Origin: Undaria pinnatifida
Taxonomy: Eukaryota > Sar > Phaeophyceae > Laminariales > Alariaceae
Length of the DNA stretch: 64,000 nucleotides
Assembly: GCA_012845835.1 (NCBI GenBank)
Contig: JABAKD010000010.1
Coordinates: 6,640,597-6,704,596, forward strand
Direction of reading: 5' to 3'
Positions 40,895 to 50,519 of this stretch are shown one piece after another (the first letter of the stretch is position 1; every line of letters starts with the position of its first letter). Below the pieces are notes generated by a model. That model had not been told where the DNA came from and did no database searches. It saw only the letters and a list, made by a program, of their open reading frames with translations. Both the position numbers and the translations under genes were made by a program.

Positions 40895-41475
40895 CGTCAT
40901 ACGTAAACCGTCTTAGAGACAGTTTTAACAATTTGAACCGTCAAGTTCAAAAACAACATGTACAGCCTGTAGAAGCTCTGCAGATCGGAATTTTTGAGCG
41001 TGGGTTACGCCCAGAAATTTTGGAACTGCAACGCATTGGCCAGTACTGTAAGTCAATGCAGCAGGCAGTCGATAGGGCCCAGCGTAGTGCTGCGTCCCTA
41101 GCAGCAGTCGATGGCACAGTCAGTGCCATGTCATGGTCGACTGTTGCGCGCGGTCGTTCTAGAGCTCAGGTGCGAGCAGTACGCGGCCCTGAGAGTCGTC
41201 TTGAACGTAAACGCTCACACAGCGGTTCTCGTAAGAACCACGGTTCAGCAGCAGCAGCAGCATCTCACTTGTCCAGTTCGAAGATGCCTGCAGCGAGGTC
41301 GTCTATGTCTAGGTTGAACATAACGCGTGATCATTCACCCTGTTCAGTATCTGGGTGTACGGCTAGAGATAAGTCCAGTCACGCCAGTAATGATTGTTTC
41401 AACCACCCCTTGTTTGGGGAGGCTAACCTAGCCCGGTATCGGGAGAGGAGAGCTCGCCGTCAGAAGTCCACCTGA
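40882..41475 (+). CDS. gag: gag, C-terminal part with variant zinc knuckle
   Basis: It continues the capsid region in the frame shifted by one base (SYVNRLRDSFNNLNRQ, ALQIGIFERGLRPEILELQ), then a basic region. A cysteine cluster CSVSGCTARDKSSHASNDC follows, spaced C-x4-C-x7-H-x4-C rather than the usual C-x2-C-x4-H-x4-C. It ends with UGA at 41473-41475, directly followed by CGG and the open pol frame. Confidence 0.8.
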   Translation, partial: NESVTSYVNRLRDSFNNLNRQVQKQHVQPVEALQIGIFERGLRPEILELQRIGQYCKSMQQAVDRAQRSAASLAAVDGTVSAMSWSTVARGRSRAQVRAVRGPESRLERKRSHSGSRKNHGSAAAAASHLSSSKMPAARSSMSRLNITRDHSPCSVSGCTARDKSSHASNDCFNHPLFGEANLARYRERRARRQKST

Positions 41476-41478
41476 CGG
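41473..41478 (+). promoter_or_regulatory. Possible readthrough stop, UGA CGG, between gag and pol
   Basis: The stop is the only interruption between gag and pol, which share one frame. UGA followed by CGG is a known leaky context in several plant viral RNAs. The pol frame has no ATG until about 41626, so readthrough is a natural way to express it. Confidence 0.6.
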
Positions 41479-44400
41479 TGCCCAGTTGTGGAAGTCGTTC
41501 CCGCAGTTGGGAGTTCGTTTAGGGTTTCCCCCGAGATTGATTGTCCATCGGTTTCTGTAAGGTCGGGTAACCCGAGGGACGACATAGGGAAGCACGTGCT
41601 TTCCGAGTCGCTCACCCTCGAAGGTATGTCCATCTGTGATGAGACAAGTAAGGATACTGCAGTCGTAGATCCTTCCCCTGTAAGTAAGCGTGTGCGTTTT
41701 GCAGACAGTGTACCTGGTAGGTCGTTGGTTGACATGTGTCCCGCAGACCCCCATGTAGGCAATACGCAGGCGGATTTTTTATTGCCAGTACCTAGTGAAT
41801 CAGTGTCTAGGGATGTAGGTAATAAGCAGGTGGATTCTTCGTTGCCAGCGAGTGATGAGTCTGTGTCTATGGATGTCAATGAAGACTGCCCTGGTCATGA
41901 AAGGAGCAGTACTCATAATAATAATAAACATGAAGAATGGTACGCCTGTGCTTTATCGCGTCGTACGCGATCGCCGCTTACGCTTGCTTTCTCGTCTCAT
42001 CGCGTTCATATATGTGGACGTATTGGAGGCTTCGAGGTGCCTCGTGTCACTGTTGACACGGCAAGCGATGTTCCATGTGTGGCTTTCTCGTTTGTGAAAC
42101 GCCACCCTATCTTGAAAAATGAACCGATACATGCCATCCCACCTGCTGTGCTCACGTTGAAAGCCGCAAATGAATCAGTGATGAAAATACTAGGGTTCAT
42201 TCGCTTTGATTTACAACTGGGGGACGTCACTCGCCCAGTAGAAGCGCTTGTCATTTCATCGTTACGTCCTGATGATATCCTGTTAGATAACAGCGTCATG
42301 TCTTTATTTGGTGCGAAACTTGACTGGAAAAATCAATGTATCACTCTTCATTCAAGCGAAACAACAATACCCGCTGTTCATCGTGTTGATTCAAGTACCA
42401 CTGGATCATCAATTTCCCCAGCAGGAGTAACCTCTGCGTCTGTCGCATCCGTCCATGCTGACTTTGAGGCTATCCCTGTTTGTCTGAAATCCTGTTTTTA
42501 TTTACCAGCAGGAACTGAGGCATCGGTTGTTGTTTTCACCGATACAAAACCTCCAGTTGATACTGACGTCGTATTAGAACCTCGTACGGTATCTCAATCC
42601 GAATTCTCCGAAAATATTGGAACAAAAAAATTCCAAACTTTCGAACGTGTTGTTGTTGCACGTACTGTAGCAACATGGCGTGCAGTGGACGGGTCCGTCT
42701 GGTTGCAAATCGCCAATCCGTCTACACGCGGTGTCACTATACCCGCACATCTAGCACTTGCGCTCTTGTCAACAGCCAGTGTGACGGATACACCTGAATT
42801 ACGGATAAGTGCGGTAGCCGCATCACCCAAAAATAAGGATGAGCTAGCAGCTGCGCGAGAAGCACTAGAGCCAGCCCTTGCTAAAGCATTTGCTGACACT
42901 ACCTTCTCACCCGAACAAGTTTCGGAGGTTATAAACCTATGCGCAAAATACCGCCCAGTCTTTTCGTTGTCAGCGGATGAGTTAGGCTGTTGTAAAATAG
43001 CCGAAGCTACATTCCCGTTACAACCAGGCACTCGTCCGGTTGATCGTGCGCCGTACCGTACCTCACCCCGCCTTCAAAAACAAATCGATGACCAAGTCGA
43101 CAAGTTACTGAAGCAGGGAATAATAGAGGAACGCACGAGTGCCTGGGGTAGTCCTGTTACTATTGTCAGCAAAGCTGATGGGTCACCACGGTTCTGTGTT
43201 GACTACCGTAACACTCTCAATCGTCATCTCGTCCGTAAAACATGGCCCATGCCCAACATCGAAACTCATCTCGACTCTGTGGGTGGAGCCAAGTTCATCA
43301 CAGTAGCCGACGTCCAGAGTGCTTTTCATCAGCTTCCTGTTGCTGACGCGGACATCGAATCAACTGCTTTTGTTACAGCTAAAGGCAAGTACTGCTTTGA
43401 ACGCATGCCGTTCGGAGTTTGTAACGCACCCTGGTTGTATCAACATATGATGTCGCTCGCCTTTGGTGATACTGGTTCAGCCAATGGTCTTTTGTGTTAT
43501 ATGGATGATTTAATAGCTTGTTCATCTACGTGGGAAGTACATCTGTTGTTACTCGAACGCATGTTTTCAGCTCTACAAGCAGCTGGTTTGACGCTAAAAC
43601 CGTCCAAGTTACAGTTCGGTTCGAAACAAGTTAAATATTTAGGTCATATAATATCGGAACATGGTATCACTATTGGCGATGACCGTATAAAAGCCATTAG
43701 TGAGTTGCCAGACCCGAAGAATATCAAGGAACTACGTTCTTTATTAGGCACACTCAATTTCGTTCGCCGGTTTGTGCCAGAATATGCTGAAGTTACAGCA
43801 CCTCTGGTCGAGCTTACTAAAAAGCAGTATAAGCAACGGCGGGAATTCGAGAAACATTGGGGAACAACTCAATCTGAAGCAGTAACCCGGATTAAGAAGT
43901 TGTTATCTTCCCCTCCAGTATTACATTTCCCTGATTATTCTAAAGAGTTTATCGTACATGTAGATGCAAGTGAAGCAGGAGTCGGAGCATTCTTAGCCCA
44001 AAACGCCAACGAAGGATCTGATAAACCAGACCTACAAATCATTGCTTACTTTAGTAAACGTTTTACGAAAGGACAAAAACATTATTCAGCAACGATGAAA
44101 GAGTGTTGTGGAGTTGTCCTCGCTCTACAGCATTGGCGTCCGTACCTTTGGGGCAAACACTTTAAATGCGTCACCGACCACGCTGCTCTCACACATCTAT
44201 ATTATATGCAAGACACATCCAACATGTTAACACGTTGGGCCATTGCCTTGCAAAGTTTCGATTTTACAGTCGAGCATAAGCCGGGAAAATTACACGTAGT
44301 ACCGGACACATTATCCCGGTTGTTTGGCGACATACCAGAGGACACAACCCAAGGAAAGACGTCTCTTTCTGATGTGTTGCCGCCGAAACCCAGGTTAGCC

Positions 44401-44715
44401 TCTATCTGTCGCAATGTACCACAAGATGGGCTACCCTATCGCCCACCAACTCCACGTGCGTATGAAGTACATTCTAATAATTTGAATGAACTTTGTCTAG
44501 TCGAGAGTGATCGGGAATTGTTTACGAGTATTGTATCAGTTTTTCGTGCATTAGACCCGGAGAAGTTAATAGAAGGGCAGAAATTAGAATTTAGAACATA
44601 CAAGGTTTTAGATGATACTTACCATTATCCCCTTCCGCGACGAGAAACACTTCAATCCGCGAGTAATTTATTCATAGTTGTCGTAGATCCTTATTTCAAT
44701 CTTTTTGGGAACTAA
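41476..44715 (+). CDS. pol: pol: aspartic protease, reverse transcriptase, RNase H
   Basis: The frame opens directly after the UGA. About 150 residues of linker follow, including a 66-bp internal duplication (VGNTQADFLLP / VGNKQVDSSLP). The protease motif VTVDTASD is at about 42052 (DTA in place of the usual DTG or DSG). The RT region runs from about 43050 to 43830: GIIEERTSAWGSPVTIV, FCVDYRNTLN, VADVQSAFHQLPV (first catalytic Asp), ERMPFGVCNAP, CYMDD (43495-43509), KYLGHIISEHGI. RNase H spans about 43920-44330: VHVDASEAGVGAFL, HYSATMKECCGVVLAL, CVTDHAALTHL, VVPDTLSRLF. After that, about 125 residues lead to a stop at 44713-44715 with no integrase zinc finger or DDE core. Confidence 0.95.
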   Translation, partial: RCPVVEVVPAVGSSFRVSPEIDCPSVSVRSGNPRDDIGKHVLSESLTLEGMSICDETSKDTAVVDPSPVSKRVRFADSVPGRSLVDMCPADPHVGNTQADFLLPVPSESVSRDVGNKQVDSSLPASDESVSMDVNEDCPGHERSSTHNNNKHEEWYACALSRRTRSPLTLAFSSHRVHICGRIGGFEVPRVTVDTASDVPCVAFSFVKRHPILKNEPIHAIPPAVLTLKAANESVMKILGFIRFDLQLGDVTRPVEALVISSLRPDDILLDNSVMSLFGAKLDWKNQCITLHSSETTIPAVHRVDSSTTGSSISPAGVTSASVASVHADFEAIPVCLKSCFYLPAGTEASVVVFTDTKPPVDTDVVLEPRTVSQSEFSENIGTKKFQTFERVVVARTVATWRAVDGSVWLQIANPSTRGVTIPAHLALALLSTASVTDTPELRISAVAASPKNKDELAAAREALEPALAKAFADTTFSPEQVSEVINLCAKYRPVFSLSADELGCCKIAEATFPLQPGTRPVDRAPYRTSPRLQKQIDDQVDKLLKQGIIEERTSAWGSPVTIVSKADGSPRFCVDYRNTLNRHLVRKTWPMPNIETHLDSVGGAKFITVADVQSAFHQLPVADADIESTAFVTAKGKYCFERMPFGVCNAPWLYQHMMSLAFGDTGSANGLLCYMDDLIACSSTWEVHLLLLERMFSALQAAGLTLKPSKLQFGSKQVKYLGHIISEHGITIGDDRIKAISELPDPKNIKELRSLLGTLNFVRRFVPEYAEVTAPLVELTKKQYKQRREFEKHWGTTQSEAVTRIKKLLSSPPVLHFPDYSKEFIVHVDASEAGVGAFLAQNANEGSDKPDLQIIAYFSKRFTKGQKHYSATMKECCGVVLALQHWRPYLWGKHFKCVTDHAALTHLYYMQDTSNMLTRWAIALQSFDFTVEHKPGKLHVVPDTLSRLFGDIPEDTTQGKTSLSDVLPPKPRLASICRNVPQDGLPYRPPTPRAYEVHSNNLNELCLVESDRELFTSIVSVFRALDPEKLIEGQKLEFRTYKVLDDTYHYPLPRRETLQSASNLFIVVVDPYFNLFGN

Positions 44716-44738
44716 ATTACCAATACCAAATAAATTTA

Positions 44739-44927
44739 GATGAAGAAACATCCCCGTTTAATGTTCAGTTCCGAGTCCGTTTTCGTGGGGAAGGTCCAAA
44801 TAGCGATGGCTGGTATCACCGTCGCCAAATTCCCCACTGCAGTGAATTTATTCGCTCATATTTTGCGAGCATCCAGGACGTCCCTCCTGATCCGCAAACA
44901 CCAACAACTCCCGCGTCTCCAGTCTAG
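44739..44927 (+). pseudogene. Chromodomain-like remnant of the pol C-terminus
   Basis: In a frame shifted from pol, QFRVRFRGEGPNSDGWYHRR and CSEFIRSYF match the layout of the chromodomain that ends many Ty3/gypsy integrases (Y.V.W.G......W....L..C.E.I..F). The frame stops at 44925. Its presence without an integrase core points to an internal deletion of about 1 kb rather than an ancestral lack. Confidence 0.5.
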
Positions 44928-46159
44928 CAAACTGTCGAGGCAGAGCCAACGGTACCATCACGTTTGTGCCGCGGTATGAGTTGGATACCAAAGTCGATGA
45001 TGGGCAGGGTAGGTCGTCAACCACCTCTCCATCATCTTATTTTCCTTTTGTAAGGAAATACTTGACATCATCGATGTTCGACGATCGTCGTTGTCAAGCA
45101 GCAGATTTTTGCATATACAGACTGATCCCCTGTATACAGTCTGCAAGTCTGTTGATGGTAATCGTTTTGAGTTAGACATGTTGTGTTCCTGTAAATTGTG
45201 GTCAGTGGGAGGAAGATCACATTTAGAGCGCCCACGAGCTCCGAATGTAATATCAACTCGCCAAGTTGCTGATGTACAAGATACAGAGATGTCTAATTCC
45301 CATCTGGTCGTTGTCATACACCAGATTGTATCATGGTTGTTGCATAGCAGGTTCTGCCCTTGGTACAGGCTGAACGTGCGGGTGTGGAGATACTAAGTTG
45401 TATCTCAGTGCAATAAATAAACGAGGTACGTTAAATATTGTAGAGTTAAAGCTCTGCATATCTAAAAGGTGCATGTCTGTTTACAGGCATAATACCCTCA
45501 ACTCGAACGAGGCTTCTTCGAAGAGTTACCAATTGTTTATCGTTTAGATTGTCATATCTCGACGATAGCACTGAGAGATGTACTATCTTGAGACAAGCTA
45601 AGTTTCGATAGTAGTCTGTAACACCATGATACATACCATGGCAATCCCACCATGCTACGTAGCAAGATGGAGGAGCCGGACCTTGTTTATCAGTATCTCA
45701 AAATCTTCATGAAGTGCCAAGTGTTAGCAGTCTGAGCACACTTGAAGAAGGTCCTAGGTTGTCAATCGTACTACAGGTCACAACTGCACCCAGCAAAGTC
45801 GCGCAAGCTGAGGCTTAGCAGTAAACCTGTTCTCTGAAAGTTTCGTAGCTAGTTCGTGCTAGCTCTAAACTGTCATTGTCGTTCCCGTAGGAACATGTCC
45901 AAGGATTGTCTCGCGATTCGAAACGTTTCGAAGCAGCGATAACATTGTACAGCATGGAAGTCCGCTAATACTTGAGAAGAGTCATAATCATATTTACGTG
46001 TTTTATCGACACGAATATGAAGTCATTTTGACCAATTGTTTTACCCGAGTTTCGGACTCTGCTGCAATAATAGTGATTATCGGCGTATTCCAGGGAATTC
46101 CTAAGATCCTGTTATCCCAAGTCGACACCTCTTATAAGACGCGCACGTTTGCACGTCTG
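44928..46159. other. 3' non-coding region of the retrotransposon
   Basis: No conserved domain on either strand. Several short frames exist but none exceeds about 120 codons or shows a motif. Confidence 0.6.
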
Positions 46160-46173
46160 AAAAAAGGGGGGGG
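46160..46173 (+). promoter_or_regulatory. Polypurine tract for plus-strand priming
   Basis: AAAAAAGGGGGGGG followed by TGA lies immediately upstream of the 3' LTR, the expected position. Confidence 0.9.
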
Positions 46174-46176
46174 TGA

Positions 46177-46380
46177 TGTGGATACCAGTCCCTATTCCCT
46201 AGATTGTACCGCCTCCTTATCACTATAATACTTCAAGATCATCCTGGCTCCTCGAGGCAGACTCTGAGGTGTTTCCTCATCGTTGACCCTCGAGCGTGCG
46301 GTTGCGCACATAACCCACCTCGGTGTGTCTCCACACCTCCCTCAGAGAAAGAAAACCTGCGAAGGGACTACCGTCCCACA
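46177..46380 (+). repeat. 3' LTR (204 bp)
   Basis: Same length as the 5' LTR and, by eye, the same sequence throughout. Confidence 0.95.
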
Positions 46381-46394
46381 GTTTGATAAATCGT

Positions 46395-47165
46395 CTTTAA
46401 AATTTTTCCGATGTATTTTCTGATATTTTTTCACAATGTAGGCGTTTTCATCAGGTTTCTGCGTCATACGAGTACATTTTTTTCGTACGAATACGCACGT
46501 GTGCACGTTTATTTTGCACGTTTCACATCATGTGATACGGTTGCAGACTGCACGTTTATTTTGCACGTGCTTCTTGCGCCCAAATCACAATAAGTCAAAC
46601 CCACACACAGGTCTTAGAGGTACGTACAGCAGTAGTATGGTACCACTATGCAGCATGTTGTTTTCGAGCATCTACCACAAGCACTGAACAGCACAGCACA
46701 GCGCACTCCTTCCCGAAAGCATCAAAGCACACGGAATAATAGCTGCTGCGCAACAACGCAAGTAGGGTAAGTACGAGTAGTCAGAGTTGGCGAGATCCAG
46801 CGTTGGGTGTTTGTGTCGTTGAACTTGTGCAGCTCGCTTTTTTCCCCGATTTTTTTATGTGTCCCTTTTTTCGATTCTAATTCGAGCTTAGAAAAATCTT
46901 TTTTTGACATTTTTTCCGATATATTTTCTCCAATATAGACCTATTGTCATTTGTGATAATATATTTTCCCATTTGTTTTTCCAATGCTAATATTGTGGGC
47001 GTGTTACGAGTATCAGATTTCTATGTTTATAAAAATATATTCAACACGTTGGCTGCGAGTTCGAGAAATTCTATGAAGTTACGCGAACACAAAAAGTTCG
47101 TACGAATACGTAGGTGCACGTGTAATTTTGCACGGATCATATGATACGTTCGTAGACTTGACGTA
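46395..47165. repeat. Direct repeat pair right of the retrotransposon
   Basis: 46400-46560 and 46905-47165 share the order TTTTTCCGATRTATTTTCT, GGGCGT..., TTCGTACGAATACG, GTGCACGT.TATTTTGCACG, CATRTGATACG. The second copy is longer and diverged. No gene. Confidence 0.6.
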
Positions 47166-47641
47166 TTTTATTTCACAATATCAAGAAGCCTAACAAGGCG
47201 TAATATCAGGGTGGGCTAGTGTTATGGTATTATGCGTAGTGAGGGGCACTACGTGTAATATATACGTGATAGTATTTTCTGGGTGGCATGCGGTGTAGTC
47301 GGTTTTTCAGACGCGAGTATTGAGACGTATGTACCAGTATGGACCTGGCACGTCGTAGGCTGACTCCCGATTTCACTTTTTTACAAGGGCTCCGCATGGT
47401 GCCGGCATCCCATGCTCCGGGTCGGGCAGGGCAGCACTTCGATTTGTTCGATTCAATATCCGATAAAGTAAAACCCGTTACTACCCAATACATAGTGTAC
47501 GCGTGTAGAAGGTAAAGTAATGCCAAGAGACCGATATAGACTAACAGTGGACTACTTCTGCTGGTTACTTGCGTGAATCTGATTCCGAACATCATCATAA
47601 CATTTCGATAGGATAAATCCGAGCCCACGCAGACTGACCCT

Positions 47642-47911
47642 CTAGTCTGGCCACGAAGAGACGTTTCGAGTGCGTTTCTTGATGTTTTGACGCGACCAAG
47701 CATCCAGGGCCAGCAAGGGGGTGGCTATGTATGCTTCATGTTCTCTACGTAGCCACTGAGAGGCGCGCACTGAGCCAGCTTCTGCTGCACCATGCATTAT
47801 AGTATCTAGACCCGAGGCTCGCAGACCGACTGTCTTTGTGTATAGTCTGATCGTGGAGAGACTTGCTGACGGTATTCTAGGCGTGAAGCGCGGTGTCGCT
47901 GCCTTCGGCAT
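47642..47911 (-). CDS. Hypothetical 89-aa ORF, left arm copy
   Basis: Starts MPKAATPRFTPRIPSASLS and ends RTRNVSSWPD, reading outward toward the arm end. An intact homologous frame exists in the right arm (58652-58921). Most of the 12 base differences change the amino acid, so there is no sign of purifying selection. I do not recognise the protein. Confidence 0.3.
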   Translation of the reverse strand: MPKAATPRFTPRIPSASLSTIRLYTKTVGLRASGLDTIMHGAAEAGSVRASQWLRREHEAYIATPLLALDAWSRQNIKKRTRNVSSWPD

Positions 47912-48089
47912 TCAATTCCTCGAATGCTATTATAATGCTGCTACTTGTTGCTAACTGGTAGATAGAGTATTACTAGTACGCGATAGCCCTTAATTAAGAA
48001 TTTGGCTGTTGAGAATTTCAGGCTCGAGTTTTAGACGAAAAAAAAAAACGTATACTACCTGGTATTGCCTTTTGTCTGATCGCTGGTCG

Positions 48090-48710
48090 CTCATTGGCCG
48101 GGAATCGTACATGAAGTAACCGTCGTCTGGGGACGATAGGGTCCCATGCCAGGATCATAATCAATCCACACATATATATACAACTCCGACAACCCGGGAA
48201 CGAACACGGATATCACCAGGATCAATTTATAACTCCCCGCACAGTGTGAAAATAATCCCCAGCCCACCAACCGGCCGATCTCTGATTGGCTGGGGGTCGT
48301 ATATTATAGAGTCAGCTCCACCCGGGGACGATAGGGTCCCATTCCCGATCCAGAGGTCGTTCTGTACATCCAAAAGTTAGACAAACCGGGGAATAAAACT
48401 GAGTTCTCTCGGGTCGTCACCGCCCCTAACGGTGTGGAAGCCCCAACTCCGTTGGCTGAAATCGCTGCTTGGTTCGAGCGCCACAGCACCGCCCCACCCT
48501 AAGAGGATGATAGAGGCTCACCAACCAATGGGGGGCAGTTACGTCGCACACGGGGGAGATAGGGCCCCATCCCCGGTTCAGAAATCCTCTGAATCTCTAC
48601 AGCTTCAACAACGCGGGAACTATAACGATGATCTCCCGGGTCGATACCTCCCCGCACGGCGTATCAACCCCGACCCCATTGGCTTATTCGTGATTGGCTG
48701 GTAGGCCTTG
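48090..48710. repeat. Three degenerate modules with GATAGGGTCCCAT core and CCAAT boxes
   Basis: The word GGGGACGATAGGGTCCCAT recurs near 48133 and 48327, and as GGGAGATAGGGCCCCAT near 48556. Each module begins with ATTGGCTG or CCAATG and ends with CGGGAAC...CTCCCCGCAC...GTGT. The same three modules occur inverted in the right arm (57830-58400). Confidence 0.7.
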
Positions 48711-48842
48711 ACCCCAAAAGCTCGCAATTATTTCGACCGACTCGGGTTTTCTCGCGTACGTCCGTATACGGCAAACATTTTCAATGCGAGCGCAACTCGA
48801 CCAGCTATTTGCATGATAGGTCGCACAAAAAAGCGATTTTAA

Positions 48843-49523
48843 CCCCTCTGGGACTAGGCTCTTCGCAGCCCGCTAGTCGAGCATCCCGCGCGCGCCGAGA
48901 CTTTCACAAAAAACTTGGGTCCGCACAGCAGTTTTTGGCGCGTTTTTTCCCCCCAAAAGAAACTTCTTGTGTAGAAATGCAGCCCTCAGCTAAACTCGCA
49001 CCGCGGCCGTGTCGCCTCCCGGTGACACGCTGGGGACGTCTATCCTTACACTAGAAAGGTCCCTCGGCCCTCAGAACATCACCGCTATTGTTCACTCGAT
49101 GAAAATTTACCCTGGTCGGGTGGTCCCACGCCCTGAGAGCCGTCAAAATTCAGTATGTAAAAATGATCACAAAAAATGATCACTAAATCAGGTTCGAAGT
49201 GCCCTGCGGGAATAGCGTACTTCTCTACTTCTCTGAAAACGCCCCAGACAGCCGCAGGTTTGGGAAGGCGTAAGATCTCACAGCTGAGGACCCCAAGCGG
49301 CGTGCAAGCTTCATGCGCCTACCGGCGTACCCTTGTAGGCCGAGTCCACGGGTGTTGCCAGATGTGCGTGTGCCTGCGTGTCTGTGCTACACAACGTCCT
49401 GCATTCAGGTTCGGGGATGTCTTTTTTTCATCCCCGGGCTGAACAGACCGGTCTGCTCCGTGAAAAATACGAGAATTGATCATTATTTATGATCACAAAA
49501 TCCCCCTTAGAATCCCAGAAGGG
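48843..49523. mobile_element. piggyBac-like MITE (TTAA target) inside the left arm
   Basis: This 681-bp insertion is flanked by TTAA (48839-48842 and 49524-49527). Its ends are inverted: CCCCTCTGGGA at the left, CCCTTCTGGGA read from the right. A TTAA target with CCC-starting ends is the signature of piggyBac elements. The right arm of the large inverted repeat lacks it: the matching sequence there reads GCGATACTAAGCC without interruption. No transposase is encoded. Confidence 0.85.
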
Positions 49524-50000
49524 TTAAGCCCATATCATGTTGGCGTGGCGAGCAAGAGCGCTCAAAATGAGGGCGAGATTCACTTGAACAGCAATAGCAG
49601 CGCCAAATATAATACTCCGGAGTATATAAATGAACGAATTAAAGCGATTTGTATTCAGGATTCAGCCCCCCCCGGTTATAAACACAATTCCTAACACAAA
49701 AAAAATGGGGTATTCAAAGCAAAACGACATAATAAATAGAACTAACACTGGCACTGGGCACAACACGAGCATAACAACCGTGGGAAATAGCCTGAAATGA
49801 GGCCAAAACAGTGCGTGTTTGACCCGCGTAAAAATGGTCGAGCAGTCATGGAAAACTATAATCACCTCTTTGTCGCCTATGCTACATCGAAAGAAAAAGC
49901 TGAAAATCCCGGTTTCATTCGCTTATCCTAAAAACCTAAGCTCGCTAATATATTTTAATGAGCTTTCTTCCATACTACTCGGGTATGGCAAAAATTCGCC

Positions 50001-50519
50001 ATGCGACACCGCAATTCTTACAAAACGCTCGACCTCAGGATTAATCTATACAGTTGGTCAAAGATAAAGCCATTCGGGACATAAGAGCGGTCAAATCGCC
50101 ATTTGTCCCGGCAAACTAACAGCCATATATTGCCCACAACAGATAAGAGCATTGAGTGCCTGCTTCGGTTTGTCACAAGGGGACATTGAATCGGAATACC
50201 CTCACTGTGAACTGCTGCTGTAATTACTTGTTGGTGTAGCTTGTCTGAAAAGCTGTTCTCGTATTCTATCAGTTTTTTTTTTTTCCCATATCCCATCTAT
50301 TATCCTTTTGCACTACTCTCGCCCTCCCTCCCAGTAGTAGTATAACTCAGATCAGGGGTCACATAGCGGGCCCTCCTGCCCCCTCCCCACATGCCTTAAT
50401 TTTTATCCCTCGTCGATTCGCGTCGAATTGTACCTACCCACGCTGCTAGGCGTTCTCAGCAGTTAGTTGATCCACTAGATAGACCACCGGGGCGACCGGC
50501 TCTATATAACTCACTAGAG
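50001..50519. other. Start of the central region, no gene recognised
   Basis: Unique-looking sequence with an oligo-T run at 50272-50284. A TATATAA box at 50503 lies just before the ORF at 50520. Confidence 0.35.

Larger units (their letters stand above)
39642..46380 (+). mobile_element. Ty3/gypsy LTR retrotransposon, non-autonomous (no integrase core)
   Basis: The element is 6,739 bp, flanked by GTTT on both sides (39638-39641 and 46381-46384). Order: LTR, TGG-starting primer-binding candidate, gag, UGA, protease, reverse transcriptase, RNase H, chromodomain-like remnant, long 3' non-coding region, polypurine tract, LTR. The RT and RNase H order and motifs place it in Ty3/gypsy. No HHCC zinc finger or DDE integrase core is visible between RNase H and the chromodomain-like remnant. 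The LTR pair appears identical by eye, so insertion is recent even though the copy is defective. It probably moved using proteins from an intact relative. Confidence 0.92.
47384..50000. repeat. Left arm of the large inverted repeat
   Basis: Reading inward: terminus, minus-strand 89-codon ORF, three CCAAT-containing modules, a MITE insertion, then one copy of the subunit that is amplified in the right arm (CACCTCTTTGTCGCCTATGC, AAGCTGAAAATCCCGG, ACCTAAGCTCGC). Confidence 0.8.

Noticed and set aside
40870-40900. Programmed -1 frameshift site in gag
   Set aside because: No X-XXY-YYZ slippery heptamer at the transition; a one-base deletion explains it better.
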